In this document: positions 43,101 through 50,707 of the stretch, piece by piece
How the letters are laid out: every line of letters begins with the position of its first letter
How positions within the stretch are numbered: position 1 is the first letter of the stretch
Assembly (NCBI RefSeq): GCF_932274485.2
Contig: NC_065882.2
Span: 13,995,390-14,059,389, forward strand
Direction of reading: 5' to 3'
Length of the DNA: 64,000 nucleotides
Source: Patella vulgata
Taxonomy: Eukaryota > Mollusca > Gastropoda > Patellidae
Made by a program: the position numbers and the translations under genes
Notes under the pieces: model-generated
What the model was told of the DNA's origin: nothing
The model's input: the letters and a program-made list of their open reading frames with translations, nothing else
Databases searched by the model: none

Positions 43101-44636
43101 GTAATGATATAATGAATCTATACTCGGTGTTTTATAACTCTCACTTAATTAAAACTAAAGTTATCGTGCCCCAAAGCATCAACCAATCAGATTGCTTATC
43201 TCTGCTTCACCTAATGAACACCTACACTAAGTTTGAACATTCTAACTCAATTAGAAGGAGAGTTATTGTGTTCCACAGTCTCAACCAATCAAATTGCTTA
43301 TCGCTCTGCTTACCCTCAGCAGAAAATGTTCATGATCGAACTTGATTGGCTGACCCCTCATTTCAAGCAGAACGCGAGTTAAATAACAACGCTTTCAGAT
43401 CCAAGTGTAGTAAAGACAAGTAAAATCGAAATTTTGAACCATAAAAACGAAACGAAATTGGATCTGTTTTAATCAGATTGGACAGATGGATGGACAGACA
43501 GACGAACCCATTTTTATAGTTCCCTGCAAAGCATGGAAATATGCCAACACAGCAGCTTTTCAGAAACAAAAACTTGAATGTTGACTGAACTTGATAAGGG
43601 TACTGTATCTTTAAAGTGATGACAATTGTATACTTCGGTTTTCTGTTCCATCCAAATGTTTTACTTTCCCGCACTAACTGAGCTAATGAATAATGGGCAG
43701 GGTCTTTAACGGGATGACAATGGTATATACAGGGACTTAGGTTTTCTGTTCCATCCGAACAACTAGACACCTTTCCATACCAGTCCCGCCATCCTGCACC
43801 ACTGACAAGGAGAAACCACTCCGTCCCGCACCACTGACAAGGGAACCACTCTGACCCAGGGGTGCACAATTTCACTTTTGAACCACTAGTTCATGGGCAG
43901 GTGTCATGACAAAATTTGCTAGCCCTACAGAAAAATACACCTGCCATCAATGACCTGCACCACTGACAAGGTGAAACCACTCTGACCTGCACCACTGACA
44001 AGGGAAACCAATCTGACCTGCACCACTGACAAGGGGAAACCACTCTGACCTGCACCACTGACAAGGGGAAACCAATCTGACCTGCACCACTGACAAGGGG
44101 AAACCACTCTGACCTGCACCACTGACAAGGTAAACCAATCTGACCTGCACCACTGACAAGGGGAAACCACTCTGACCTGCACCACTGACAAGGGGGAAAC
44201 CAATCTGACGATTGGAAACCAGACTGGAAAATCCTGAGGAACTTTTTAGCCCCATGTTCACAGGCCTTGCAACAATTCCATTGGTTTTACCCAGGGCCAG
44301 ATTTTAAAGGAATAGGCTCCAGAGATTAAGCGCAAAAGGTTTGATTCAAGAAAGATGATTGTCTTTATGTGGACCAGACATTATCTGTAGCCCATGTCCC
44401 TACAAAATCTTAATCCAGATCTGATTTTACCTACCTAAATAATTTCTGCTTCGTCCCAATTCTGTTATATTCACTTTACATGCTGGTGCCGGAATTTCCA
44501 CGACTGGATTATAAGTTCCCTTAGACAAAACGGTAACCATAAATATTCCTGCAATCTTTCGACAGGAGTTGGGTTGTTCTTCACATCGTTGACAAGCATT
44601 CTGCTGAGCTCTTGTAACAGTTACTAATAATATCAA
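31010..44636 (-). CDS. ADAMTS-like secreted matrix protein (ADAMTSL4/ADAMTSL6-THSD4 type), 5' end missing
   Basis: Eleven exons: 44636-44435, 42750-42578, 42087-41725, 41110-40798, 39944-39815, 39071-38867, 37746-37576, 34814-34641, 33858-33679, 31820-31667, 31122-31010. All are bounded by AG/GT and their phases agree throughout, giving 725 residues and TAG. Order: hydrophobic start; C-x2-C-x6-C motif that normally closes the ADAMTS Cys-rich region; spacer ending YEFTLP; basic RQ/SG-repeat linker; six TSP1 repeats; PLAC domain with CCTSC near the end. Known of the family: ADAMTS-like proteins lack the protease and act in extracellular matrix. Six TSP1 plus PLAC after the spacer fits ADAMTSL4 and ADAMTSL6/THSD4 best. 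N-x-S/T sites (NIT, NET, NTT) fit secretion. The start exon and any first TSP1 were not found. Papilin-like is the alternative, but no Kunitz domain is seen. The exon model is inferred from sequence alone. Confidence 0.9.
31212..31400 (-). repeat. SINE-B, internally deleted
   Basis: Antisense; core AATAATTCGCTTTCATGTAA, a deletion after GAAGAAAACCC, then the head region to CGCCACCC. Confidence 0.82.
31667..31820 (-). CDS. ADAMTSL exon: TSP1-6 core
   Basis: 154 bp, acceptor TTTATAG, donor GTATTA, ends one base into a codon. It begins CSVTCGTGFKTREINC and contains the remaining four cysteines up to RKCP, closing the sixth and last TSP1 repeat. Confidence 0.9.
31853..32218 (+). mobile_element. 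TTAA-flanked MITE, copy 3
   Basis: 366 bp between TTAA sites; ACATACATTATGCAATAGC at the left, CATAATGTATCT at the right. A second, partial right half follows at 32226-32372. Lies in an ADAMTSL intron. Confidence 0.87.
32453..32715 (-). repeat. SINE-B with inverted head
   Basis: Antisense body up to ACGCCAGTTTACTCAATG, then a sense-strand head piece GGCCGAATGGTTAGCACATG reading the other way. A short snap-back at the tRNA-like end. Confidence 0.82.
32738..33235. repeat. About 190-bp tandem repeat, 2.6 units
   Basis: Units start near 32740, 32928 and 33116 with CTTTGTTAGCTT(T/C)A(A/G)ATGAG. In an ADAMTSL intron. Confidence 0.88.
33404..33670 (-). pseudogene. LINE ORF2 C-terminal tail (CR1-like)
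   Basis: Open frame FKILTLVYMCQHSLSTSYF, LKSYGDKAFSICGTRLWNNL, ending LKSKLKTICL-stop. The YGDxAF...WNxL...LKxxLK pattern is the usual end of CR1/Jockey-type ORF2. 5'-truncated. It starts 8 bases after the donor of the TSP1-5 exon, sense to the gene. Confidence 0.85.
33679..33858 (-). CDS. ADAMTSL exon: TSP1-5 core and start of TSP1-6
   Basis: 180 bp, phase 0 at both ends, acceptor GTTACAG, donor GTATAT. It begins CSADCGSGVKSRYVVC and ends WFISEWSQ. A LINE tail in the same orientation begins 8 bases into the following intron. Confidence 0.9.
33887..34165. repeat. About 140-bp tandem duplication
   Basis: Two units sharing AAAGATATCTGTAAT(C/T)TATAGG and ACAGGCCTTAATATTAAAAT. Confidence 0.88.
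34205..34532. repeat. SINE-A in fold-back form
   Basis: Sense head and body (CAGTAACCTGGAGGTCCTGG ... TTGTCAGTGGTGCAGGATGG) to about 34340, then antisense 3' half from ATGTCCTACTGTTCTGCTCC to GACAGCTGTCTCTGTCAGG. Confidence 0.8.
34641..34814 (-). CDS. ADAMTSL exon: TSP1-4 core and start of TSP1-5
   Basis: 174 bp, phase 0 at both ends, acceptor ATTCCAG, donor GTAAAT. It begins CSSSCGAGVKTREVIC and ends WFTGPWSE. The upstream intron carries a 25-bp minisatellite interrupted by an intact Tc1-like element. Confidence 0.9.
34838..34946. repeat. 25-bp AT-rich minisatellite, left part
   Basis: Units like AATCACATTGTAATATATCC, continued beyond the Tc1 element at 36478. Confidence 0.85.
34949..36475 (-). 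mobile_element. Tc1-like DNA transposon, copy 2, in ADAMTSL intron
   Basis: 1527 bp, same terminal repeats and TA flanks as copy 1. It is inserted into an AT-rich 25-bp minisatellite that resumes on its right side. It lies in the intron between the exons ending at 37576 and starting at 34814, in the same orientation as the gene. Few differences from copy 1, so both insertions look recent. Confidence 0.95.
35163..36182 (-). CDS. Tc1-family transposase (DD34E), 339 aa
   Basis: Full-length open frame. HTH region followed by RSGRPRATT, then FSDESRF, the GGGSVMVWGG segment typical of Tc1 proteins, FQDDNARCH and SPIEHVWD. From the second catalytic Asp to Glu there are 34 residues between, the DD34E class. 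C-terminus ends GGFTRY. Length fits Tc1 transposases (about 340 aa). The start is the first Met in frame, preceded by about 290 bases of untranslated sequence inside the element. Confidence 0.95.
   Translation of the reverse strand: MRRLTQNERLRALGMLQIGTTQAVVARTMNVSQSVISRLWSRYRDTQSVQDRPRSGRPRATTQAQDRFIRTLALRNRVITANQISARLQTDTGVRVSGQTIRNRLHRGHLRARRPRVIPCLRDHHIQARHRWCRDRQHWDNRRWSNVMFSDESRFTVNFLNRRRRVWRRRNERFQDVNVIRHDRFGGGSVMVWGGITVAGRSALHVVAGRVTGQYYRDNILAVHVVPFARRHGRRFIFQDDNARCHRARIVTGYLQQQNITTLPWPALSPDLSPIEHVWDMLGQRLRQHQQRPANVQELAAALQQEWDNLDQNDLRRLIRSMPRRINACLANRGGFTRY
36478..37010. repeat. 25-bp AT-rich minisatellite, right part
   Basis: About 20 degenerate units (CAATCACATTG, TATTCAAAACA). 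Together with 34838-34946 it formed one array before Tc1 inserted. Confidence 0.87.
37196..37540 (-). repeat. SINE-A copy
   Basis: Antisense, diverged; tail GAAATGTAATGGGGTTTAAT, body to AGACTAGCGAGCCAGC. Confidence 0.85.
37576..37746 (-). CDS. ADAMTSL exon: TSP1-3 core and start of TSP1-4
   Basis: 171 bp, phase 0 at both ends, donor GTAAGA. It begins CSVGCGTGIRKRSVKC and ends SWLYTPWSKM. This is the typical split of TSP1 repeats, with the intron just before the CSxxCG motif. Confidence 0.9.
37821..38010. mobile_element. Palindromic MITE, GGGCCC ends
   Basis: 190 bp, arms of about 80 bp nearly perfect: CAGGGCCCTTATTCACGAAA and TTTCGTGAATAAGGGCCCTG. Loop about 30 bases. Confidence 0.85.
38060..38375 (-). 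repeat. SINE-A copy
   Basis: Antisense; GAAATGAAATGAAATTTGGT tail to CCAGGCTTGCGAGCCGGCG near the head. Confidence 0.85.
38511..38772 (-). repeat. SINE-B, full length
   Basis: Antisense, from GAGAGAAATGGGGTTTAACG to CTAACCATCCGGCCATCC, with B box complement GAATCGAAACCACG. In an ADAMTSL intron just after the TSP1-2 exon. Confidence 0.92.
38867..39071 (-). CDS. ADAMTSL exon: TSP1-2 and start of TSP1-3
   Basis: 205 bp, acceptor TTTCTAG, donor GTAAGT. TSP1-2 reads DEWAACSVTCGSG with the remaining cysteines in LEC, SLC, QQC and GRC, then AEWKIGSWGT opens TSP1-3. Phases join exactly to both neighbours. Confidence 0.9.
39125..39835 (-). repeat. 27-bp minisatellite made of the exon end and 5' splice site
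   Basis: About 26 copies of a 27-bp unit. In gene orientation the unit contains CTTGTTCTCCCAG/GTAAATAAAC, i.e. the last codons of the TSP1-1 exon plus its donor. Units near the exon are closest to the consensus; those at the far end are degraded. The array fills nearly all of the 743-bp intron between 39814 and 39072. Its open frames on both strands are repeat artefacts. Confidence 0.92.
39815..39944 (-). CDS. ADAMTSL exon: rest of TSP1-1
   Basis: 130 bp. The acceptor TATAG sits at the end of an (AAT)n run; the donor is CAG/GTAAAT. It supplies the remaining four cysteines of TSP1-1 (VVC, ENC, VEC, NPC). Reading past the donor meets TAA at once, so this donor must be used. Its last 14 bases plus the donor are the seed of the minisatellite that fills the next intron. 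Confidence 0.88.
40035..40105 (-). repeat. SINE-B head fragment
   Basis: CTCATTGACAGACCTTATGA and GCGCAGGAGTTAAAC match the SINE-B tRNA-like region. Confidence 0.6.
40497..40705 (+). repeat. SINE-B, diverged
   Basis: Sense copy: head TGGCCAAATGGTTAAATCAC, CATGACAAGGAGTAGG, CTTATTGAAATAAAATTGAA, and 3' end GTGTCGAGTGGATATTAAAC. Confidence 0.85.
40798..41110 (-). CDS. ADAMTSL exon: RQ/SG-repeat linker and start of TSP1-1
   Basis: 313 bp, acceptor CATATTTAG, donor GTTAGA (a weak but GT donor). It begins with a repeat-coded stretch built from RQRQSG-like units, then a Tyr/Arg/Asn-rich linker, and ends with the TSP1 start YEWKISGFSDCSESCGG. The 5' end of this exon (41033-41110) is also present in the inverted copy at 13335-13412. 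Confidence 0.85.
41103..41225 (-). repeat. Duplicated exon-start sequence inside intron
   Basis: In gene orientation the intron contains ATTTAG/(A)TGACAAAGACAGTCTTGTAG, a decayed copy of the linker-exon acceptor and its RQ-coding start, about 100 bp upstream of the real one. Present also in the inverted copy (about 13220). Confidence 0.75.
41725..42087 (-). CDS. ADAMTSL exon: end of spacer and start of linker
   Basis: 363 bp, phase 0 at both ends, acceptor GTTCCAG, donor GTAAGA. It begins VLYYNQNPGISYEFTLP, the end of the spacer beta-structure, then a hydrophilic, cysteine-free linker rich in R, N and S. A near-identical copy of this exon with both splice sites lies on the other strand at 12414-12776. 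Confidence 0.88.
42193..42525 (+). repeat. SINE-A copy
   Basis: Sense; head GGTGGCTAAGTGGGTACGAC, B box AGTTCGATCCC, then CGAGAAAGTTCATCCAGATT and a diverged body. Confidence 0.88.
42578..42750 (-). CDS. ADAMTSL exon: middle of spacer domain
   Basis: 173 bp between acceptor CTTACAG and donor GTAAGA. It completes the Ala codon and ends in phase 0 with TIVVQ. It carries the spacer signature IINGYW (INGxW in the family) and SGAGSVFSYY. Two cysteines in SCPGECI may pair. An N-x-T site lies in TNET. Confidence 0.88.
42890..43335. repeat. Degenerate tandem repeat of about 130 bp
   Basis: Three to four units with AACCAATCA(A/G)ATTGCTTATC and CTAAGTTTGAACATTCTA-like blocks. Confidence 0.75.
43340..43486 (+). 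mobile_element. MITE-2 right-end fragment
   Basis: Ends AACGAAACGAAATTGGATCT then GTTTTAATCAGATTGG, matching the end of the complete copy at 60989-61344. Confidence 0.7.
43640..43870 (-). repeat. SINE-A fragment
   Basis: Antisense body (AACTGAGCTAATGAATAATG, TTTTCTGTTCCATCCGAAC) ending at the CCTGCACCACTGACAAGG block that is amplified next door. Confidence 0.75.
43952..44207. repeat. 32-bp minisatellite derived from SINE-A
   Basis: About eight units of CCTGCACCACTGACAAGGGG plus AAACCACTCTGA. The unit equals a segment of the SINE-A core. Its VSGAGQ-type open frames are artefacts. In an ADAMTSL intron. Confidence 0.92.
44435..44636 (-). CDS. ADAMTSL exon: leader-like stretch, Cys motif, start of spacer
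   Basis: 202 bp. It follows TTTCCAG and ends at donor GTAGGT. It reads LILLVTVTRAQQ, then NACQRCEEQPNSC, then spacer sequence with the typical PAPACKVNITELG and NYL. The cysteine spacing C-x2-C-x6-C equals that of the CGVCGGDxSxC motif just before the spacer in ADAMTS proteins. The residues before it do not look like a Cys-rich domain; they look like the end of a signal peptide. The exon ends one base into an Ala codon that the next exon completes (NYL-AIK). Confidence 0.85.
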
Positions 44637-44685
44637 CTGGAAATATAGGAAAACATCATAAATATCACAAAATTACATTTACGTT

Positions 44686-44960
44686 AAAGAGAGAGAGAGA
44701 GAGAGAAATGGCGTTTAACATCCACTCAATTTCTTAAATTGGTTGGCTTGGCTACCAAAAAAACATTTGTGTTGTTTGTCCAAATCAAAGAGAAGGAAAG
44801 ATAGGGTTGCATCATAAGGTCTGTCATTGAGTCAATTCGCTTGCGCATAGGGGTCTTTAGCAGTGGGAGGAAACTGAAGGACCCAGAGAAAACCCATGAG
44901 GGTGGGTAGACGACCCTACTCCTTGTCACGTACAAAAGGAGAATCTAAACCACGCTACTT
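44686..44960 (-). repeat. SINE-B copy, rearranged
   Basis: (GA)n and GAAATGGCGTTTAACATCCA, an insertion or rearrangement to 44835, then the core TTCGCTTGCGCATAGGGGTC to CTAAACCACGC. Confidence 0.82.
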
Positions 44961-45095
44961 TAAACCATTAATGCAAAAACCATTTTTTTAGTCAAACTTC
45001 ACAAAGAGATATATATCCTCTGATAATTTTCACAGATTAATAACAATATTGTCACTTTAACAAAGACTGGATGCAACTGTTTTTTTGTAAATTAA

Positions 45096-45485
45096 ACATG
45101 CATTATGCAAGAGCTAAATCTGCCTATTGCAGGTCTTTCTTTAGGCCTGAAATGTTATCTAAATTGTTAATTAGACATTAATTAACTGATCCAGGCCTTA
45201 ATCAACTCTCGATGGCATCAGATTTCTCCAATATTAAATAGATTAGAATGGTTCAGCGATACTTTGATTTAATCAAATACGGAGGACCAAGACTTAGCTT
45301 CGATCAACCAGTACGGTGGTTGAAATTGTTGCACACGTCTGTCAAACCTTCAAAGGCTAATATCTATTCGCTTGCAATAGAGTAATTTGAATGAAATTTT
45401 CAAATTATTCATTTTACATCATTTACTTTCGAACTATTATAGCAAGAATGGCTAGTTCTTTATCTAAATCTTACATAATGTATCT
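45096..45485 (+). mobile_element. TTAA-flanked MITE, copy 4
   Basis: 390 bp; ACATGCATTATGCAAGAGCT at the left, TTACATAATGTATCT at the right, TTAA on both sides. Confidence 0.88.
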
Positions 45486-45489
45486 TTAA

Positions 45490-46195
45490 TAAATTGCTAC
45501 TTTAAACCATTACTGCAAGACCCACTTTTTTTTATTCAAACTTCAAATTTCACAAAGTGATATTTATCCTCAGATAATTTGTGGTAAATTTATCGGTTGG
45601 ACAATTTCAAGGTATTTAATTTTCTTAATGGAGAAAAAAAAATCTTTAGATGTGACATGACAATTTTCCTAATTGATGTGCGGACAATGGCCGAACATGA
45701 CATGTAATTTGTCGTGGATGTTCACATACTTGTTATATAATATTTTCTTTGAAAGTCGATCCGTTAATATCGTGTCACCAATTTAAAATGACGAGTGAGA
45801 AGGGTGTCGAATGCGGCACCTACATGGAGAATGACAGATTTCAGACAATTTGTTTATTGTTTACTATTTCGTGGGTAAATATACTTTGCATTGTAAGTAA
45901 ATAGTGGGGACAGGTAGATGACTGGTCGTCTGGATGAAGAGGAATTTTTGAAAAGTTACGTAATTACGTGTCATAGCTTATCACAACATTGGCTTCATGT
46001 TTTTTAAGTGTCATATATTTTGAATAAATTCTTGAAAAATATCTGAATTCATTTCAGCGTTCTGCTGATTAAAGGCACAACATTCCACAACAGGGTCTAG
46101 TTGTTTGAATGGGACAAAAAGCACAGGTTCCGTACACATTATTCTGATGATTAAAATCACAACTAAAAGGCATATATAGACTTTCAGACCGTACC
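45490..46195. other. Unassigned
   Basis: AT-rich, no gene recognised. GTGTCGAATGCGGCAC (about 45807) recurs at about 48277, an unnamed short repeat. Confidence 0.35.
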
Positions 46196-46209
46196 AAGAT
46201 TTTTCTCTT

Positions 46210-46612
46210 CAAAAGTTCTGTGGTTTCCCCTTGTCAGTGGTGCAGGATGGTGGGCATGGCAAGGATTTTGCAGCGTGGTTCCCCCCTGTCAGTCGTGCAG
46301 GACGGTGGGCCTGACAAGGATTTTCCAGCATGGTTTCCCCTTGTCTGTGGTGCAGAACAGAGGGCCTGGCAAAAAAACAAGAGGTCTTGTTGTTTGGACA
46401 GGACAAAAAGCAAAGGTCCTGTGTATGTTAGTGTGCACATAAAAAGTACTATTGACAGTTTGATGAATTTGATCAATTCTAGGCAGAAATGCCACTGTAG
46501 GGGCAAAATTTCCCTCATAGCACATTGCATGGTGTATGCCCATCTTCATTTAAATTTAATTAAATTTGTACAGAAAAGTAGAACGTTAAACCTCATTTCA
46601 TTTCATTTCCAT
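46210..46612 (+). repeat. SINE-A with triplicated core
   Basis: The core GGTTTCCCCTTGTCAGTGGT appears three times at about 54-bp intervals (46223, 46278, 46333), then the normal 3' half to AGTAGAACGTTAAACC and CATTTCATTTCC. Confidence 0.87.
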
Positions 46613-46614
46613 AT

Positions 46615-47695
46615 AGTTAGTACGGAATGGAAAAAAAAACCCCTAAGAGTCTGGGACATATTAACATATCAAACGGATTCAAAAAGTCTTCAGAAGTTTG
46701 TGAATCTTAATTCTTGTCTTTTTCATTTAAAACTTCAAAGTAAACAGGCTTCAAGCTCAATAGAATCTTAGCTTTATTTCAAAGATTTAAAAAAAAAACC
46801 TCAAAGCTGTCTCTGAGGGGAAATCTGTTATAGAAAATGATTGCTGCCTTCAGGATAATGGGATGTGACTACGATTTATTGTTAATTAGTTGCACACCAC
46901 ACTGCAGAATATCAGGAAGTCGAGGATCAAAAGATCACAAAAAAACATTTAGTTTTGTAAATGTAGAATTGATTTCAAGTGTTTCTCCAGACTTATATAA
47001 ATACTTGTGCATGAGGCTGAAGCAATTTAATTTTGAATTCTTCGTGGTTCTTTTTCAATAAAGAAATAGCCAATGTCTAATCCCATGGACAATGTTATGT
47101 TTGAACTTTCAAAACATAAAAAAAATATTAGGCATTGAAAGCCTTTGAGAAGAGCCACCAATTATACATGTACTTGGTTTTTAAATCATTTTTCCTGCCA
47201 CTGCCCCACGAGAAATTGGAAGCAGAATTTTAACAGATTTTGTCGAAGAACAAAACTTCAAATTGGAGTGTCCTAAAATATAGACAAACTCTATAATGCA
47301 ACATGTGCACTTCATGGTATATTCAAACATTTAAAACAATATTAATACTGGAGTAGTACACGCAAACAAAACCAGTAGACTAGACAAACTAACAGACATT
47401 GCAAGCTATAAACAAACAGGCCATATGCAAGATACACCCACATTTTGCAAGACATGGACAGAGAACAAGTTTAAAAAAAGCAATTTTTTGTACAATCATT
47501 GCTCATAATCCAGGATGCTATGGTCCAACATGTGTCATTATTAAAAGGAACCAAGATCTTTGGGATATATACATACATATATTTCAAGATTCATCAAAAC
47601 TGAATAAAATTTGTGACTTCTGGAGTGTCCAAAAACTAAAAACATGACTTTTCAGGGACCATAATCCATGAAGTTAAGGTTCAATACATGCCAGT
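46615..47695. other. Unassigned
   Basis: AT-rich, several short open frames without family features; no repeat identified. Confidence 0.35.
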
Positions 47696-47699
47696 ATCT

Positions 47700-47975
47700 A
47701 AGAGAGAGAGAGAAAAATGGGGTTTAACATCCACTTTACACAAACCAGGTCTTTTTGTGACGAACATATGCTTCAATTTCATTTCAATAATTCGTTTGTG
47801 GGTAGGGGTTTTTAGCAGTGGGAGGAAACCGGAGGGCCCAGAGAAAACCCATGAGGTTGGACAGGCGACCCTACTCCTTGTCACATACAACTGGGGAATT
47901 GAAACCATGCCAGTTGACTCAATGACAGACTTTATGATACACGATACACATGCTAACCTTTCGGCTATCCAACCC
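47700..47975 (-). repeat. SINE-B, full length
   Basis: Antisense from (GA)n, GGGGTTTAACATCCACTTTA to TGCTAACCTTTCGGCTATCC. Confidence 0.92.
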
Positions 47976-48790
47976 TTCAATATCGAAAGGAAAATCTTTG
48001 GGATATAAACCTATATTTCCAGTTTTATCCACAAACAAAATGTGAACGGACATGAGTGTATAAAAATATCAAAATCAAATGAATGGATCCAGAGGCCAGC
48101 CGTAAGCCACCACTGCGATGTACAGTCCCAGGCATGTGCATGGTACAGACTTCACTCAAAATAGTGATTTACGAGAAAGACGCAATAATGTGACCAGTCT
48201 TGACAGTGATTTTCTCTTTAATGGCGTTTCCTGATGACAATAGTCTGCCAGTTGTACACAAGGGCGGATTTTGAATGTGTCGAATGCGGCACATGCCCAT
48301 CCCCTTTCTCGATCCAGTGGGTGCACTTTAGAACTGAATTCTTGTCTCAGATCACTTGAAATGGAATTTCCAGGCTTCTAGTTTTTGAAATTTTCCATGT
48401 GAGGCCACCTGGACTTTGCCTCCTGTGTGCCCCCCCTTGGTCTCTGGATACGCCGTCGGTACAAGCAATGTCTATGTTTAACTGGCTACTTAATTTAGAT
48501 CAACAACAAGATGAAGTATTTATATATGTGTGGTATATATGTACATGTATGTGTGGTATGAAGTCAACCAGGTATGACATGTTTATTAACAAATAGTTTA
48601 ACATAATTTAAATTCTACACATAAATCATGTTTATACTACAAATTATGCTACTATATATAGTTTTATATGTATCTAAATTTACTGGTGATCAGAGGTTTG
48701 ATGGCCGAGTGCTCTTACACTATGTCTGTCTGTAGATTATAAATTATAAGCTCTATTAGATAGGTACTTCATTTTCCTCCCACTTCTAAA

Positions 48791-48945
48791 CAATCTGAAT
48801 AAAACACACATCCTATTTCGTTTCGTTTTTTATAGTTTTATTTGTCTTTACTACACTAGAATCTGGAAGAGTTGTTACATAACCAGCATTCTGGTTGATG
48901 TGAGGGATTAGCCAATGAAACGGTCTGTTACAACGAGTTTTTGGT
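48791..48945 (+). mobile_element. MITE-2 left-end fragment
   Basis: CAATCTGAATAAAACACACA end, then CGTTTCGTTTTTTATAG and TTGTCTTTACTACACTA as in the full copy; cut by a SINE-B head at about 48950. 47980-48790 shows nothing else recognisable. Confidence 0.7.
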
Positions 48946-48949
48946 GGGT

Positions 48950-49014
48950 GGTGCACTCAATGACAGACCTGATGATGTACAGCACGCACCTGTTAACCAT
49001 TCAGCCATCCAACT
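48950..49014 (-). repeat. SINE-B head fragment
   Basis: CACTCAATGACAGACCTGAT to TTAACCATTCAGCCATCC. Confidence 0.8.
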
Positions 49015-49135
49015 CCGTAATCTTAACAAATTTCTCTGTTTGTCGCTACAAAACTCACTATACGGGGATATTTATAATAGTGCAGTATAAATCCCTGTTG
49101 TGTTTGTGGGGAGCCAATATCATTTATATCAGAAC

Positions 49136-49138
<3 letters not shown>

Positions 49139-49169
<31 letters not shown>
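49139..49169. repeat. (AT)n microsatellite
   Basis: About 15 AT units directly before the SINE-A target site. Confidence 0.95.
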
Positions 49170-49172
<3 letters not shown>

Positions 49173-49184
49173 ATCTTATCATAC

Positions 49185-49555
49185 GGGGATCACGTGGTTA
49201 AGTGGGTAAGACGCTGACTCGCTAGCCTGGAGATCGGGTGTTCGATCCCTGCATTGGCCGAGAAAGTTCATCCCGATTTTCCGGCGTGGTTTCCCCTTGT
49301 CAGTGATGCAGGATGGAGGGCCTGACAAGGACAGCTGTCTAGTCGTTCGGATGGGACGAAAAACCGAGGTCCCGTGTACACATTGCATGCACGTTAAAGA
49401 TCCCTTGGCAGTTGGAATTCGATATAAGAGTAGGCCGTAGCGCCACTGCCCGGGCAAAATTTCCCTCATAGCACACTGTATGGTGTATGCCCGTCTTCAT
49501 TAGCCTAGGTTAGGAGCAGAACAGTAGGACGTTAAACCCCATTTCATTTCATTTC
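49185..49555 (+). repeat. SINE-A, full length with target duplication
   Basis: Head GTGGTTAAGTGGGTAAGACG (A box), GTGTTCGATCC (B box), conserved core, 3' end AGGACGTTAAACCCCATTTC and (ATTTC)n. Flanked by AATCTTATCATAC and ATCTTATGATAC (one mismatch). Best reference copy in the window. Confidence 0.95.
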
Positions 49556-49751
49556 ATCTTATGATACCTGTATTAACCCATGTCATATTAGTTATATACA
49601 ATATACTTAATCACACTTTTCATACCTTTTAAATATTTCAAATATTTCAAATGTTTATAATTCTTGAATCAGGTGTTTACCAATACCTGGTCAGGTATAT
49701 GTTATACCGTACTTATAAACAACTTCAGTGACAATAAACTAGACTGCTTAA

Positions 49752-50104
49752 AGGGACATTATTAGGTAAGATTAGATAAAGAGCTGACAGTTCTCGCTAC
49801 AATAGTTAGAAAAATAGATTAAGAAAGCAAAATATGCTGTAAAGTTCAGTCAAATTGCTTCATTCTAAACCAAGATATTAGTGATTCAATTTTAGGCTAG
49901 TCTCAATTGTCATTACTACCATTGACATTGGTGTGATAATAAACAAAGTCTTGATTATCCATTTTTACGTTAAAAATGTATTCAAATCCAGTAAATATCG
50001 CAGACTAGCAATGCCACCGATGGTCTGGATAAGTTAATTAATGTTAGATAACATTTCAGGCCTAGACCTGCAATAGACAGATTTAGCTCTTGCATAATGC
50101 CTGT
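49752..50104 (-). mobile_element. TTAA-flanked MITE, copy 5
   Basis: 353 bp; AGGGACATTATTAGGTAAGA left, TTGCATAATGCCTGT right, TTAA at both sides. Confidence 0.87.
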
Positions 50105-50159
50105 TTAATTAAATACAAAATGAACAGAATGCAATGAAACGAAATATTTTACTTTTCTG

Positions 50160-50350
50160 TACCGCAGTGGCTCAGTGAGTAGAGCGCTATAAAACACTAG
50201 CCAGGCAGTCCAAGGTTCAATCCCAATATTGTCTTGGCAGACAAAGTTCCTCAGGATTTTTCCCTTGTCAGTGACGTAGAAAGACGGACCTGGGAAGGAA
50301 AGGCTCTATTTGTTTGGATTGGGCAAAATGCAAGGTCCTGTGTAGTCCTA
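50160..50350 (+). repeat. SINE-A-like, old
   Basis: Head CAGTGGCTCAGTGAGTAGAG, B box GGTTCAATCCC, then diverged CCCTTGTCAGTGACGTAGA. Could be a distinct related family. Confidence 0.65.
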
Positions 50351-50707
50351 CATGTTGGCATACATATGATTTAGAAGAGATCTAGAGCCCTTTCCTGTCG
50401 ATTAGATACAAACTTGAGACATTGAATTCTGCTATGGCCCATTCAAGGTAGAGAAGGAAACAAATAACTCTAATCACAACATTCACATTTAATCAAATGA
50501 AATTGGCCTGCCCAGGAGCCGTTGCATTGATGTCAATGTTTTGTTTTGCAAAATCTAATTCACAAATATTGTTTGCCTCAGACAATATTATGACTGCAGC
50601 CTTTTCATTAGCTAACCTCTATAGTCTACACTATGATTTCAGTTCTAAAGGTGACCTGTGCTGGCAAAATGAGTTGGAATGTGCAAAGTCTAATAATGAG
50701 CTACAAA

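Noticed and set aside
43925-44261. Minus-strand frames with VSGAGQSGF repeats
   Set aside because: Translation of the SINE-derived 32-bp minisatellite in an intron.
49185-49260. tRNA gene
   Set aside because: A and B boxes are present but no cloverleaf with a proper acceptor stem; it is a SINE head, as are the other tRNA-like spots.
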